From: Paenibacillus cookii
GTDB taxonomy: Bacteria; Bacillota; Bacilli; Paenibacillales; Paenibacillaceae
Assembly (NCBI RefSeq): GCF_018333375.1
Contig: NZ_BORW01000017.1
Span: 1-64,000 of the forward strand
Direction of reading: 5' to 3'
Length of the DNA: 64,000 nucleotides
Shown: one piece after another, positions 8,365 through 17,105 of the stretch
Layout: each line of letters starts with the position of its first letter
Position numbering within the stretch: the first letter of the stretch is position 1
Made by a program: the position numbers and the translations under genes
Notes under the pieces: model-generated
What the model saw: only the letters and a program-made list of their open reading frames with translations
Database searches by the model: none
Told to the model about the DNA's origin: nothing

Positions 8365-9198
8365 CTATTGTAATTCCTTCATGTCCACCGGGTCCATATC
8401 GGTATAAATTTTGTTGTCGCCGGCCATGCCCCAAATAAACGTATAATTGCTTGTGCCCACGCCGCTGTGGATCGACCAGCTCGGAGAAATGACGGCTTGC
8501 TCGTTCCGCATGACGATGTGGCGCGTTTCGCTCGGCTCGCCCATCAAATGGAACACGACGGCATCGTCCGGCAGGTCGAAATACATGTATGCTTCCATCC
8601 GGCGCGGATGCACGTGCGCAGGCATCGTATTCCACATGTTGCCCGTTTTGAGCAGCGTCATGCCCATGACGAGCTGCGAACTTTGGATGCCGTTCTGATG
8701 GATAAAGCGGTAGATGGTGCGTTCGTTGGAATTTTCGATCGAGCCGAGATCGGCCGATTCGGCATCGGCGAGCGTTGCCTTTTGGGTCGGGTACGCTTGA
8801 TGGGCAGGCGCCGAATTCAGGTAAAACTTGGCCGGAGCGGCAGCGCTTTCGCTTTTGAAAACGACTTCCTTGTTGCCCATGCCGACGAACAGGCATTCCT
8901 TGTGGTCCAGCTCGTAAGACTCGCCTTCGACGATGACCGTGCCTTTGCCGCCGACGTTGATGATGCCGATTTCGCGGCGCTCCAGGAAGTAACCTACGCC
9001 GAGCTCTTTCAAATCCACGTCCAGACGCACCGATTCGTTCACCGGAAACGCGCCGCCGATGATCATGCGGTCTTCATGCGTGAGGACAAGCTCCAGACGG
9101 TCCGGGGTGAACAGCACCGGAATGTGGAATTCTTCGCGCAAACGCGCCGTATCGAACTGTTTTACTTCCCGCGGATGCGATGCATATCTTCTTTCCAA
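8365..9198 (-). CDS. kduI: 5-dehydro-4-deoxy-D-glucuronate isomerase
   Basis: The protein starts ERRYASHPREVKQFDTARLREEFHI and carries the KduI cupin metal site (HVHPRRMEAYMYFD, with the later histidine in WSIHSGVG). The enzyme converts 4-deoxy-5-ketouronate to 2,5-diketo-3-deoxygluconate, the step before KduD. A TTG start at 9198 is chosen (GGGAG upstream, 277 residues, the usual family length). An ATG at 9222 lacks a ribosome binding site and lies inside the operator repeats. It is the first gene of kduI-deoR-kduD. The kinase/aldolase genes (kdgK, kdgA) and unsaturated glucuronyl hydrolase are not in the window. Confidence 0.92.
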   Translation of the reverse strand: MERRYASHPREVKQFDTARLREEFHIPVLFTPDRLELVLTHEDRMIIGGAFPVNESVRLDVDLKELGVGYFLERREIGIINVGGKGTVIVEGESYELDHKECLFVGMGNKEVVFKSESAAAPAKFYLNSAPAHQAYPTQKATLADAESADLGSIENSNERTIYRFIHQNGIQSSQLVMGMTLLKTGNMWNTMPAHVHPRRMEAYMYFDLPDDAVVFHLMGEPSETRHIVMRNEQAVISPSWSIHSGVGTSNYTFIWGMAGDNKIYTDMDPVDMKELQ

Positions 9199-9215
9199 AA
9201 GAAACACTCCCTTTT

Positions 9216-9250
9216 CGTTCATTTATGTTCATATCGTTCACATACGTTCA
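9216..9250 (-). promoter_or_regulatory. Tandem TGAAC repeats, DeoR-type operator
   Basis: On the plus strand CGTTCA, TGTTCA, CGTTCA and CGTTCA occur at 9216, 9226, 9235 and 9245, a 9-10 bp period. Direct short repeats with helical phasing are typical DeoR-family operators. They lie just before kduI. Confidence 0.6.
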
Positions 9251-9393
9251 CTTTAGCTCTTTTTGCCGTTCTTGGCAACCACTTTTTGCCGCCGGACCAG
9301 GCAGGAACTTTCGAAGGCAAACATGCGGCATGCAAAAAATATTTTGCAAATAATGTCCTTGGTGGATGTACAAAACTTAAAAAAGGTGCTACA

Positions 9394-9422
9394 TTGAATA
9401 TACATAATCACTTGTATATAAA
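9394..9422 (+). promoter_or_regulatory. Sigma-A promoter of kbl
   Basis: TTGAAT (9394-9399), 17 bp, TATAAA (9417-9422). It lies about 62 bp before the kbl start. Confidence 0.6.
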
Positions 9423-9484
9423 GGGTTTTTAACAATATTAATGTCCTCTGATTGCGGACACATGTATATTTAGGAGGGATTCGC

Positions 9485-10675
9485 ATGCCGAGTCATTCGC
9501 TGGACCGGTTTTTAACGGAAAACATCGAGGATTTAAAAAGCAAAGGCTTGTACAACGTCATTGACCCGCTTCAAGGACCCAACGGACCGACCATCCTGAT
9601 CGGAGGGAAAACGCTGATCAACCTGTCCTCCAACAACTATTTGGGGCTCGCTACGGACGAACGATTGGTAAACGCTTCCATAGAAGCCGCAAAAACCTAC
9701 GGCGCAGGCGCGGGGGCGGTCCGGACGATCAACGGCACGTTGGATCTTCATCTGGAGCTGGAACGCAAGCTGGCCGAATTCAAACATACGGAAGCGGTCA
9801 TCGCCTACCAGTCCGGCTTCAATTGCAACATGGCGGCCATATCCGCGGTCATGGACAAAAACGACGCGATCCTCTCGGATGAGCTGAACCATGCCTCCAT
9901 CATCGACGGCTGCCGTTTGTCGAAGGCGAAAATCATCCGGTTCAAGCACTCGGACATGGAAGACCTGAGAGCGCAGGCGAAAGCCGCCAAGGAATCCGGT
10001 TTGTACAACAAAATCATGGTGATCACCGACGGCGTGTTTTCCATGGACGGCGACATCGCGAAGCTGCCCGAAATCGTGCAAATCGCCGAAGAGTTCGATC
10101 TGATCACGTACGTGGACGATGCCCACGGATCCGGCGTGCTGGGCGGGGGAGCCGGGACGGTGAAGCATTTCGGCTTGTCGGACCGGATCGATTTCCAAAT
10201 CGGCACCCTTTCCAAAGCGATCGGCGTCGTCGGCGGTTACGTGGCCGGCTCGAAAAAGCTGATCGAATGGCTGAAGCTGAGAAGCCGCCCGTTCCTGTTT
10301 TCGACAGCTTTGCCGCCAGCGCCCGTGGCCGCCTGCATCGCTTCGGTCGACATTTTGATGAACGACAAGACGCTGATCGAGAAGCTGTGGGACAACGGGA
10401 ATTACTTGAAAGACGGGCTGAAAAGAATCGGCTTCGACATCGGAAACAGCGAGACGCCCATTACGCCGTGCATTATCGGGGACGAAGTCAAAACCCAGGC
10501 ATTCAGCAAACGTTTGTATGAGGAAGGCGTATACGCCAAAGCGATCGTGTTCCCGACGGTGCCGAAAGGAACCGGACGGATCCGCAACATGCCGACGGCT
10601 GCCCACAGCAAGGAAATGCTGGATCAGGTTCTTGCCGTCTACGAGCGCGTAGGCAAAGAGCTGGGGATTATTTAA
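9485..10675 (+). CDS. kbl: Glycine C-acetyltransferase (2-amino-3-ketobutyrate CoA ligase)
   Basis: The 396-residue alpha-oxoamine synthase has the PLP lysine K244 in [15 protein letters not shown], the DDAHGSG motif (211-217), and the NYLGL and [22 protein letters not shown] segments typical of Kbl. It cleaves 2-amino-3-oxobutyrate with CoA to glycine and acetyl-CoA, the second step of threonine degradation. The ATG at 9485 follows AGGAGGG. The tdh gene follows 63 bp later, so the pathway pair is complete. BioF and KBL are close relatives; the tdh neighbour decides the call. Confidence 0.93.
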   Translation: MPSHSLDRFLTENIEDLKSKGLYNVIDPLQGPNGPTILIGGKTLINLSSNNYLGLATDERLVNASIEAAKTYGAGAGAVRTINGTLDLHLELERKLAEFKHTEAVIAYQSGFNCNMAAISAVMDKNDAILSDELNHASIIDGCRLSKAKIIRFKHSDMEDLRAQAKAAKESGLYNKIMVITDGVFSMDGDIAKLPEIVQIAEEFDLITYVDDAHGSGVLGGGAGTVKHFGLSDRIDFQIGTLSKAIGVVGGYVAGSKKLIEWLKLRSRPFLFSTALPPAPVAACIASVDILMNDKTLIEKLWDNGNYLKDGLKRIGFDIGNSETPITPCIIGDEVKTQAFSKRLYEEGVYAKAIVFPTVPKGTGRIRNMPTAAHSKEMLDQVLAVYERVGKELGII

Positions 10676-10738
10676 GCGGGATCGATTGCGGGATGCTGCA
10701 AGTCCGGTTGCCGGGAAGCCAACAGGGGAGGAATAACG

Positions 10739-11701
10739 ATGAAAAAAATATTGGTGACGGGAGCGCTCGGCCAGATCGGGTCCGAACTGGTCGCGAAACT
10801 GAGACAACTGTACGGCGCCGATCAGGTCGTTGCGACCGATATCCGAATGTCCGGACATGAGGTGACGCGATCCGGCCCTTTCGAAACGCTGGACGTAACC
10901 GACGGAAAAGCGATGTTCGAGCTCGCCAAGCGCCATCGGGTGGACACGGTCATTCATTTGGCGGCGCTCCTCTCCGCAACGGCGGAGGAAAAACCGCTGC
11001 TCGCCTGGAACCTGAACATGGGCGGGCTGGTCAACGCGCTGGAAACGGCAAGGGAGCTCGGCTGCCAGTTTTTCACGCCAAGCTCCATCGGGGCCTTCGG
11101 CCCGTCGACGCCGAAAAGCCATACGCCGCAGGACACGATCCAGCGCCCGACGACGATGTACGGCGTGAACAAGGTATCGGGGGAGCTGCTCTGCGACTAC
11201 TATTTTCATAAATACGGACTCGACACGAGGGGGCTGCGGTTTCCCGGGCTCATCTCTTACGTGACCCCTCCCGGCGGAGGCACGACCGATTACGCGGTCG
11301 AGATTTATTACGCTGCCGTGAGCAAAGGGCGTTATGCATCGTTTATCGACAAAGGCACCTTCATGGACATGATGTACATGCCGGACGCGCTTGATGCGAT
11401 CGTGCAGCTGATGGAAGCGGACGGTTCGAAGCTCAAGCACCGCAACGCCTTTAACGTGACGGCGATGAGCGTCGACCCGGAAGCGATCGCCGCTTCGATC
11501 CGCAAGGTGCTGCCTTCCTTCGTGCTGGAATACGACGTCGATCCGAAAAGACAGGCCATCGCCGAGAGCTGGCCGGACTGCATCGATGCTTCCGCCGCCG
11601 CGGAAGAATGGGGCTTCAAGGCGCGATACGACCTGGATGCGATGACGACGGATATGCTGAGCCAGCTCGGCTCCAAAGAGCGGATGGCCCGGAACGCCTG
11701 A
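10739..11701 (+). CDS. L-threonine 3-dehydrogenase, SDR/epimerase type
   Basis: The 320-residue extended SDR has a Rossmann motif ([10 protein letters not shown], 7-16) and catalytic Tyr141 and Lys145 (MYGVNK). The [36 protein letters not shown] and [15 protein letters not shown] blocks are the signature of UDP-galactose-epimerase-like threonine dehydrogenases. It oxidises L-threonine to 2-amino-3-oxobutyrate with NAD, feeding Kbl. This is not the zinc MDR-type Tdh of E. coli. It is second in a kbl-tdh operon with RBS GGGGAGGA and a strong terminator after it. Confidence 0.92.
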   Translation: MKKILVTGALGQIGSELVAKLRQLYGADQVVATDIRMSGHEVTRSGPFETLDVTDGKAMFELAKRHRVDTVIHLAALLSATAEEKPLLAWNLNMGGLVNALETARELGCQFFTPSSIGAFGPSTPKSHTPQDTIQRPTTMYGVNKVSGELLCDYYFHKYGLDTRGLRFPGLISYVTPPGGGTTDYAVEIYYAAVSKGRYASFIDKGTFMDMMYMPDALDAIVQLMEADGSKLKHRNAFNVTAMSVDPEAIAASIRKVLPSFVLEYDVDPKRQAIAESWPDCIDASAAAEEWGFKARYDLDAMTTDMLSQLGSKERMARNA

Positions 11702-11729
11702 ATATTTTAACCTTCAGCAGCTGAAGCGA

Positions 11730-11778
11730 GCTGCCTGCCTTGCCCGATCGGGGGCAAACGCAGGCAGCCGTTTTTTTT
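11730..11778 (+). terminator. Terminator of the kbl-tdh operon
   Basis: GCTGCCTGC...GCAGGCAGC with an inner TTGCCC/GGGCAA stem, followed by eight T. Confidence 0.88.
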
Positions 11779-11903
11779 GCGGGCAAAAGCGGAATTCGCG
11801 AGGCATGCCCGAAGTGGTCATCCGGTCCATGGATCGACTATAATATGAAGCAAGCCCCGGTTTGACCGGAGGTCCATTTTCAGGGAGAAGGAGTTGCATA
11901 ATC

Positions 11904-13718
11904 ATGATCCAATTTCCGAGGCCTGACGTAGAGCAGTTTTTTCAAACCTATCTCATTCGTTCCTTCGGCATAAGCAAAGATGAAAAGCGGCTGGTTTTCA
12001 GCAGCACGCTGAACGGCAAATTCAATTTGTGGGCGATGGATTTAAACGGGGATACGCAGTACCCGTATCCGCTCACGTACAACGATCAGATGTGCAATTT
12101 CGTGAAGCCGGACCCGCAGGGCAGACATCTGCTTACGGCCTTCGACCGGGACGGGAACGAAAACTACCAGCTGCACGCCCTTCGCTGGAACGGCGGCGAG
12201 CCGCTCCCGCTGTTCGAAAACGCATCGCCGGACGAAAAACATGAATTCGTGCATCTGTCCGAAGACGGCAACCGCGTTTATTACACGACCTCCAAAGACA
12301 ATCCGAATTTCCTTAACTCCCGTGTTTACGATCTGGAATCGAAGCAGGACAGGCTGCTGCTGGAAGGCAAAGACACGGTGACCATGATCAGCGCCGTCAG
12401 TCCGGACGAAAAGACCTTTGCCTACACCAAAATGTACGCCAATACCCACTACGTAAGTTATCTTTTGCTCGAAAACGGCCAAGAGGTCTGCCTTACTCCG
12501 TCTCCGGAGCGGCCCCATATGTCGGGCAACGTGCAGTTTCTGGATAACGACAACGTCGTGTTCGCGACGGATTACGATTCGGATTTTACATACATGGCGC
12601 ATTTCAGCATCAAGGAGGGGGCTTTCAAACGGCTGTGCGGGATCGACCGGGAATCGATCGGCGCCCTTCGCTTGCATAAGGAAACGCAAACCGTCTATAT
12701 CGTGACGGAAAAAGGCGTCGAAGACCGCCTCTACGCATACGCCTTGGACAGCGGGAAACTGACGCCGATCCCGCTTCCGGTCGATATTCTCGAGCAGATG
12801 TTTGTCGCGGCTTCGGGCAACCTGTATATCCTGGGACGAGGCGCGGTGAAGCCGTTGAACATTTACCGCTACGACGGAAGCGGGTGGACGATGCTCACCA
12901 AAAACGTGCTGACCGGGCTGACGGAGGAAGATCTTGTCGCGCCGGAAGTGGTGACCTATGCATCCTTTGACGGCATGGAGATCGAAGCGCTCCTGTTCCG
13001 GGCCAAAGCGGAAGCCGCCAACGGCTGCACCGTCTTTTGGCCGCACGGCGGGCCGCAGGCGGCGGAACGCAAGCAATTCCGCGCGATGTTCCAATATATC
13101 CTGGCCGGGGGATACAACATTTTTTGCCCGAATTTCCGCGGCAGCACCGGTTACGGGAGCTCGTTTACGAAGCTGGTGGAGCAGGATTGGGGCGAAGGGC
13201 CGCGGAAGGATTGCCTGGCCGGAATGGATTGGCTGTTCGAGCAGGGCATTTCGAGCCCGGATCGCCTGTTCGTGGTCGGGGGCAGCTACGGCGGCTACAT
13301 GACGCTGCTGCTGGCCGGGCGGAATCCGGAATATTTCAAGGCGGCCATCGACATTTTCGGCGTCAGCAACCTGTTTTCGTTTTACGGTTCGGTGCCGGAC
13401 CATTGGAAACCGGTCATGGAGCAGTGGCTTGGCGATCCGGAGCGCGACCGCGAACGTTTCGTCAAGGATTCGCCGATTACGTATCTCGACCAAATGGTCA
13501 ACCCGATGCTCATCATCCAAGGCGCAAACGATCCGCGCGTGGTCAAGGCCGAATCGGACCAAATCGTGGAGGCGCTGCGGGCGAAAGGGCGCGACGTCGA
13601 ATATATCGTCTTTGAGGATGAAGGCCATGGCATAACGAAAAAGGCGAACGAAAAAGTCGCTTATGCGCGGATGGTCGAGTTTTTGGACCGCTGCCAAGCG
13701 GCCGTTCTTAAGCCGTAA
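11904..13718 (+). CDS. S9 family (prolyl oligopeptidase-type) serine peptidase
   Basis: This 604-residue protein has an N-terminal beta-propeller (repeats such as SKDEKRLVFSSTLNGKFNLWAMD) and a C-terminal alpha/beta hydrolase domain. The catalytic triad is visible: Ser461 in GGSYGGYM, Asp543 in GANDPRV and His575 in EGHGITKK. The HGGPQ oxyanion region is also present. Family members are acylaminoacyl or dipeptidyl peptidases acting on short peptides. There is no signal peptide. The start is the ATG at 11904 behind AGAAGGAG; the frame is open further upstream but without a ribosome binding site. The gene stands alone. Confidence 0.88.
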   Translation: MIQFPRPDVEQFFQTYLIRSFGISKDEKRLVFSSTLNGKFNLWAMDLNGDTQYPYPLTYNDQMCNFVKPDPQGRHLLTAFDRDGNENYQLHALRWNGGEPLPLFENASPDEKHEFVHLSEDGNRVYYTTSKDNPNFLNSRVYDLESKQDRLLLEGKDTVTMISAVSPDEKTFAYTKMYANTHYVSYLLLENGQEVCLTPSPERPHMSGNVQFLDNDNVVFATDYDSDFTYMAHFSIKEGAFKRLCGIDRESIGALRLHKETQTVYIVTEKGVEDRLYAYALDSGKLTPIPLPVDILEQMFVAASGNLYILGRGAVKPLNIYRYDGSGWTMLTKNVLTGLTEEDLVAPEVVTYASFDGMEIEALLFRAKAEAANGCTVFWPHGGPQAAERKQFRAMFQYILAGGYNIFCPNFRGSTGYGSSFTKLVEQDWGEGPRKDCLAGMDWLFEQGISSPDRLFVVGGSYGGYMTLLLAGRNPEYFKAAIDIFGVSNLFSFYGSVPDHWKPVMEQWLGDPERDRERFVKDSPITYLDQMVNPMLIIQGANDPRVVKAESDQIVEALRAKGRDVEYIVFEDEGHGITKKANEKVAYARMVEFLDRCQAAVLKP

Positions 13719-13738
13719 ACGGGAGTCTCCCGTTTTAA
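13717..13738 (+). terminator. Compact hairpin after the S9 peptidase
   Basis: AAACGGGAG/CTCCCGTTT overlaps the stop codon and is followed by TTTT-like sequence. The loop is very small, so efficiency is uncertain. Confidence 0.5.
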
Positions 13739-13889
13739 AGTTCCTACGTAACGCAGATTCCATCGATCAGAGGCGGGGAGCGGCTGCAGCCGGCAAGTTG
13801 GGCTGGGGCCGCCCTTATATAAACCGGAGAAAGAACATAGGAAGATGAACGCTTATGCTTTGGCTTACATACTGGATGTATCATATTAG

Positions 13890-13928
13890 GTATATAGTTT
13901 GCATATACAAACCTTAATTTGATATAAT
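13890..13928 (+). promoter_or_regulatory. Promoter and inverted repeat of the GntR/LacI regulator
   Basis: TTGCAT (13899-13904), 18 bp, TATAAT (13923-13928). The dyad GTATAT-N7-ATATAC (13890-13908) overlaps the -35 box and could be an autoregulatory operator. Confidence 0.55.
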
Positions 13929-13978
13929 CAATCGAGGCATTAGTATGTGAATAAAAGGACAGACTGGAAGTGAGTGGG

Positions 13979-15118
13979 ATGCAGTCAAGCCAAAAACCGC
14001 TATACATGATCATCATGGAAGACTTGAAGGAAAAGATCCTCACCGGTCATTACAAAGAAGAAGAGCAGCTTCCGACCGAAGTGGAGCTGGCCGAGCAGTC
14101 CGGCGTCAGCCGGATCACGTCCAAACGAGCCCTGATCGAGCTGGAACGCGAAGGCCTGATCTACCGCAAGCGCGGCAGCGGGAGCTACGTCAAGAAGCAG
14201 GAGCCGAAACACGCGTTCGAAGGCGGCGCTGCGTCCACGGCCGCTCCGATCATTTCCATGGTTTTGCCCTACATGGCGACAAGCGAGCTTGATTTCATTA
14301 AAGGCGCAACGGATTACCTGGATTCGAAAGGTTATTATTTGAGCATCCACAACAGTAACTGGAGCAGCGAACGCGAGCGCGAATTTCTGCTCCGGATTCC
14401 GAAAAACGGCTCGGCGGGCATCATCCTGTATCCGATGAGCACAAGCAGCAACATCGATTTGCTGAACATGCTGTATTGGAACGACTATCCGCTCGTGATG
14501 ATCGATCAGTACGCCGACAGCCTGCCGGTGACGAGCGTCGTCTCGGACAACGTCAAAGGCGGCTACATGACCGCAAAACATCTGCTAGAGCTGGGGCATG
14601 AACGAATCGCGTTCATATCCAGCATCAGCATCGATTTCCGCAGCACGGTCCGCGACCGGTACCAAGGCTACTGCAAAGCGCTGCGGGATCACGGGCTGCC
14701 GATCGATCCCGAACTTGTGATCACCGACTTTTACCGCGAAGCCGACAAGGACGCGAATGCCTTCTACCCGAAACTCGTCGCCAAGGCGATGGAGCTCGGG
14801 GTGACGGCGATTCAGGCCGAACATGACCATTTGGCGGTCGAGCTGCTGCGCAGCGCCATCGGGCTAGGCATTGACGTGCCGGGGCAGCTGTCCATCGCCG
14901 GATTCGATAACCATATGATTTCGAGCCTGGTCGAAGTGCCGCTGACCACCGTCGCCCAGGACTACAGCGAAATCGGCCGCAAAGCGGCCGAGCTGATCGC
15001 CTCGCGGATCGAAGACCGGGGCAGGCCCGGCGAGCGGGCGCTCGTGCCGGTGCGGCTGATCGAAAGGGCGTCCACCTCCGCGATCGCAACCCGTGTTTCC
15101 GAACAGCAACAAACCTGA
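13979..15118 (+). CDS. GntR-type HTH / LacI-type sensor transcriptional regulator (AraR-like)
   Basis: Residues 8-75 are a GntR winged helix (YMIIMEDLKEKILTGHYKEEEQLPTEVELAEQSGVSRITSKRALIELEREGLIYRKRGSGSYV). The rest is a periplasmic-binding-protein-like sugar sensor (VVSDNVKGGYMTAKHLLELGHERIAFIS, SIAGFDNHMISSLVEVPLTTVAQDYSEIGRKAAELI). This chimeric layout is that of AraR-type repressors. It probably binds a sugar and controls the importer operon that starts 475 bp downstream. The ATG at 13979 is preferred, with a GTG nine bases earlier possible. A sigma-A promoter with an overlapping dyad precedes it. Length is 379 residues. Confidence 0.88.
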   Translation: MQSSQKPLYMIIMEDLKEKILTGHYKEEEQLPTEVELAEQSGVSRITSKRALIELEREGLIYRKRGSGSYVKKQEPKHAFEGGAASTAAPIISMVLPYMATSELDFIKGATDYLDSKGYYLSIHNSNWSSEREREFLLRIPKNGSAGIILYPMSTSSNIDLLNMLYWNDYPLVMIDQYADSLPVTSVVSDNVKGGYMTAKHLLELGHERIAFISSISIDFRSTVRDRYQGYCKALRDHGLPIDPELVITDFYREADKDANAFYPKLVAKAMELGVTAIQAEHDHLAVELLRSAIGLGIDVPGQLSIAGFDNHMISSLVEVPLTTVAQDYSEIGRKAAELIASRIEDRGRPGERALVPVRLIERASTSAIATRVSEQQQT

Positions 15119-15158
15119 ACTTCGCGGCGGAATTTTTGCCAATACCGTCTTAACCAGC

Positions 15159-15192
15159 GGGCCCCGGAACGATTTCCGGGGTCCGTTTTTTT
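15159..15192 (+). terminator. Terminator of the GntR/LacI regulator
   Basis: GGGCCCCGGAA / TTTCCGGGGTCC followed by seven T. Confidence 0.85.
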
Positions 15193-15593
15193 GGGGGCGA
15201 TATCGGGTTCATGACGTTCCCGTTTGTCATTCTCCGATCCTAGTTTTTATTGGCCTATTCGGCTTTGAGTATAATTAATATTATAAAAATAGAATATAAG
15301 ATATATTCACTATTTACAAAATCTAGGTACCCGATTATAATAACTCGTGTAAGCGGTATAAAAGATATATCTAATATGATATATGACGCAGTTCGTTCTG
15401 ACTTCCAAGGCTTCAGAATCGCTTTGCATATCGCTTATTTTTTTGTGCAATTCATGTAAGCGCATTCTTTTTGCGGGTTCCGCAAGCGTGCAAAGGGGTG
15501 ATCCGGTTTTATTGCTTTGAAGTTTCATCGGTCTTTTCTGTATTGGCGATTCAACAATTCTAATCCGAAACGGAAAAAATGGGGGATGAACGC
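15193..15593. promoter_or_regulatory. AT-rich control region before the glycan importer operon
   Basis: About 400 bases without a gene. They hold a strongly AT-rich stretch (15265-15385) with repeated GATATAT blocks. A cre-like site, TGTAAGCGGTATAA, lies at 15348-15361 (one mismatch to TGWAANCGNTNWCA), with a weaker one at 15455-15468. A small dyad TTGCGG-GTT-CCGCAA lies at 15471-15485. A sugar-responsive and CcpA-controlled promoter is plausible, but no single -35/-10 pair stands out. Confidence 0.4.
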
Positions 15594-17015
15594 GTGAAGA
15601 AGATGAAAGGACTTTCCATGCTGCTTGCAGTGCTGCTGTTCGTATTCGTGATTGCAGGATGCTCGGGCGGCGGCAACAGTGCAAGCGGTTCCAACGAGAG
15701 CAATAAAGCCGCGCAGCAGGAGCCTGCGCAGGAGACGGCCAAAGAGCCCGACAAAGACCAGCCGGCCGCGGCGGAAGAGCAAAAAATCGATCTTGGCGGG
15801 GACACGATCAAAATCGGCGTATGGTACGACGATGCCGATCCAAGATTGCTGAAGGAAAAAAGCCCTGCGGATGAAGAGCAAATCAAGCTCATCGAAGAAG
15901 TGGAAAAGAAATACAACACCAAAATCGAATTCGTCAAATTCGGCGACTACAACAAATACGTCGAAAACTTCACCACGACCTCCCTTTCGGGCGAGCCTTT
16001 TGCCGACATCGTGCTGCTGGAGCTGTTCTGGGCTTTCCCGACGCTCGCCAACAAGGATTTCATCCAACCGATCGACGACAAGCTGGATTTGAACGATCCG
16101 AAGTACATCGACTGGATGAAAAAAGGCGGCAGCTATAAAGGCAAGCAGTACGGCATGACCGATTCCTCTCCTTCGCCGTACGGCCTGTTTTACAACAAAA
16201 CGCTCGTGAAAAAACTCGGTCTCGAAGATCCGTACGAACTCCAGCAAAAAGGCGAATGGACATGGGAAAAGTTCCGCGACTTCGCCAAGAAAGCGACGAA
16301 AGACACAAACGGCGACGGCAAAACGGATATTTTCGGCATCGCCGGCGCTTACGGCAAAACGAATTATTTCACGGAGCAAATGGTGTACTCCAACAAAGGC
16401 TCCGTCGATAAGGATGCCGAAGGCAACATCAAATTCTCCCTGAACAGCGAAAACGCGATCGAAGCGCTTCAATTCGTCGCCGACCTGTACAACAAGGACA
16501 AATCCATCATGCAACCCGTTCCGGAAGACGCAAGCAAGGAATTCGTCGCCGGCAAAGGCGTCATGTACGGCGGCTTCAGCTGGGAGCTTGGCGGGCTTCT
16601 CGACAACATGAAAAACCAGGAGCTTGGATACGTCTTTTTCCCGAAAGGGCCAAAATCGGATAAATACGTTTCTTATACGCCGTTCGGCAACATGTTCATG
16701 GTCGCGAAGTATTCCAAGCATGCCGACGTGGCCGCAAAAATCATGGATGAAATCAGCCTGCACGATGCGGGCAGAAAGCTTGCGCAGCAATCTTGGGAAA
16801 GCTCCTACCCGAACAAGGAATCGCTGGATACGCGCAAACAAATGGCGGACAGCATCGATTACATTTCCTACTACGCCATTCCGGACGGCGGAACGCTGTT
16901 CGAAAGCGTCGTCAAAGATATCACCGCAGGCAAAATCTCTCCTTCTACCGCCGTCGACAAGGTGAAACCGCAGTTCGAAGCCAACATCAACAAGCTGCTT
17001 CAGGACAGCAAATAA
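15594..17015 (+). CDS. Sugar ABC transporter substrate-binding lipoprotein
   Basis: A signal peptide ends in a lipobox (FVIAGC, mature Cys about residue 22), followed by a low-complexity acidic linker and a family-1 extracellular solute-binding fold (IGVWYDDADPRL..., AYGKTNYFTEQMVYSN, FVAGKGVMYGGFSWELGGLL). Length is 473 residues. The GTG at 15594 is chosen because GGGGGA lies eight bases before it; an ATG at 15579 is possible. It should deliver an oligosaccharide to one of the two permease pairs downstream. The specificity cannot be read, but the GH38 gene in the same cluster points to mannose-containing glycans. Confidence 0.88.
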   Translation: MKKMKGLSMLLAVLLFVFVIAGCSGGGNSASGSNESNKAAQQEPAQETAKEPDKDQPAAAEEQKIDLGGDTIKIGVWYDDADPRLLKEKSPADEEQIKLIEEVEKKYNTKIEFVKFGDYNKYVENFTTTSLSGEPFADIVLLELFWAFPTLANKDFIQPIDDKLDLNDPKYIDWMKKGGSYKGKQYGMTDSSPSPYGLFYNKTLVKKLGLEDPYELQQKGEWTWEKFRDFAKKATKDTNGDGKTDIFGIAGAYGKTNYFTEQMVYSNKGSVDKDAEGNIKFSLNSENAIEALQFVADLYNKDKSIMQPVPEDASKEFVAGKGVMYGGFSWELGGLLDNMKNQELGYVFFPKGPKSDKYVSYTPFGNMFMVAKYSKHADVAAKIMDEISLHDAGRKLAQQSWESSYPNKESLDTRKQMADSIDYISYYAIPDGGTLFESVVKDITAGKISPSTAVDKVKPQFEANINKLLQDSK

Positions 17016-17105
17016 CCGCGCGGCAGATAACAGCTCTATAACGCATGCCTCTGTTTCCTTTGGATGAAGAAAATGGGGGCATTGCTCAAGAGAAAGGGGG
17101 AGCCC

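Noticed and set aside
9533..11440. A 635-codon minus-strand open frame
   Set aside because: It is antisense to kbl and tdh, whose catalytic motifs are intact.
13868..13882. CATAC-TGGAT-GTATC near the GntR/LacI promoter, similar to the lasso/capsule motif
   Set aside because: Only the outer half-sites agree and the centre differs. It is far from the other copies and lies away from the promoter boxes, so chance is likely.
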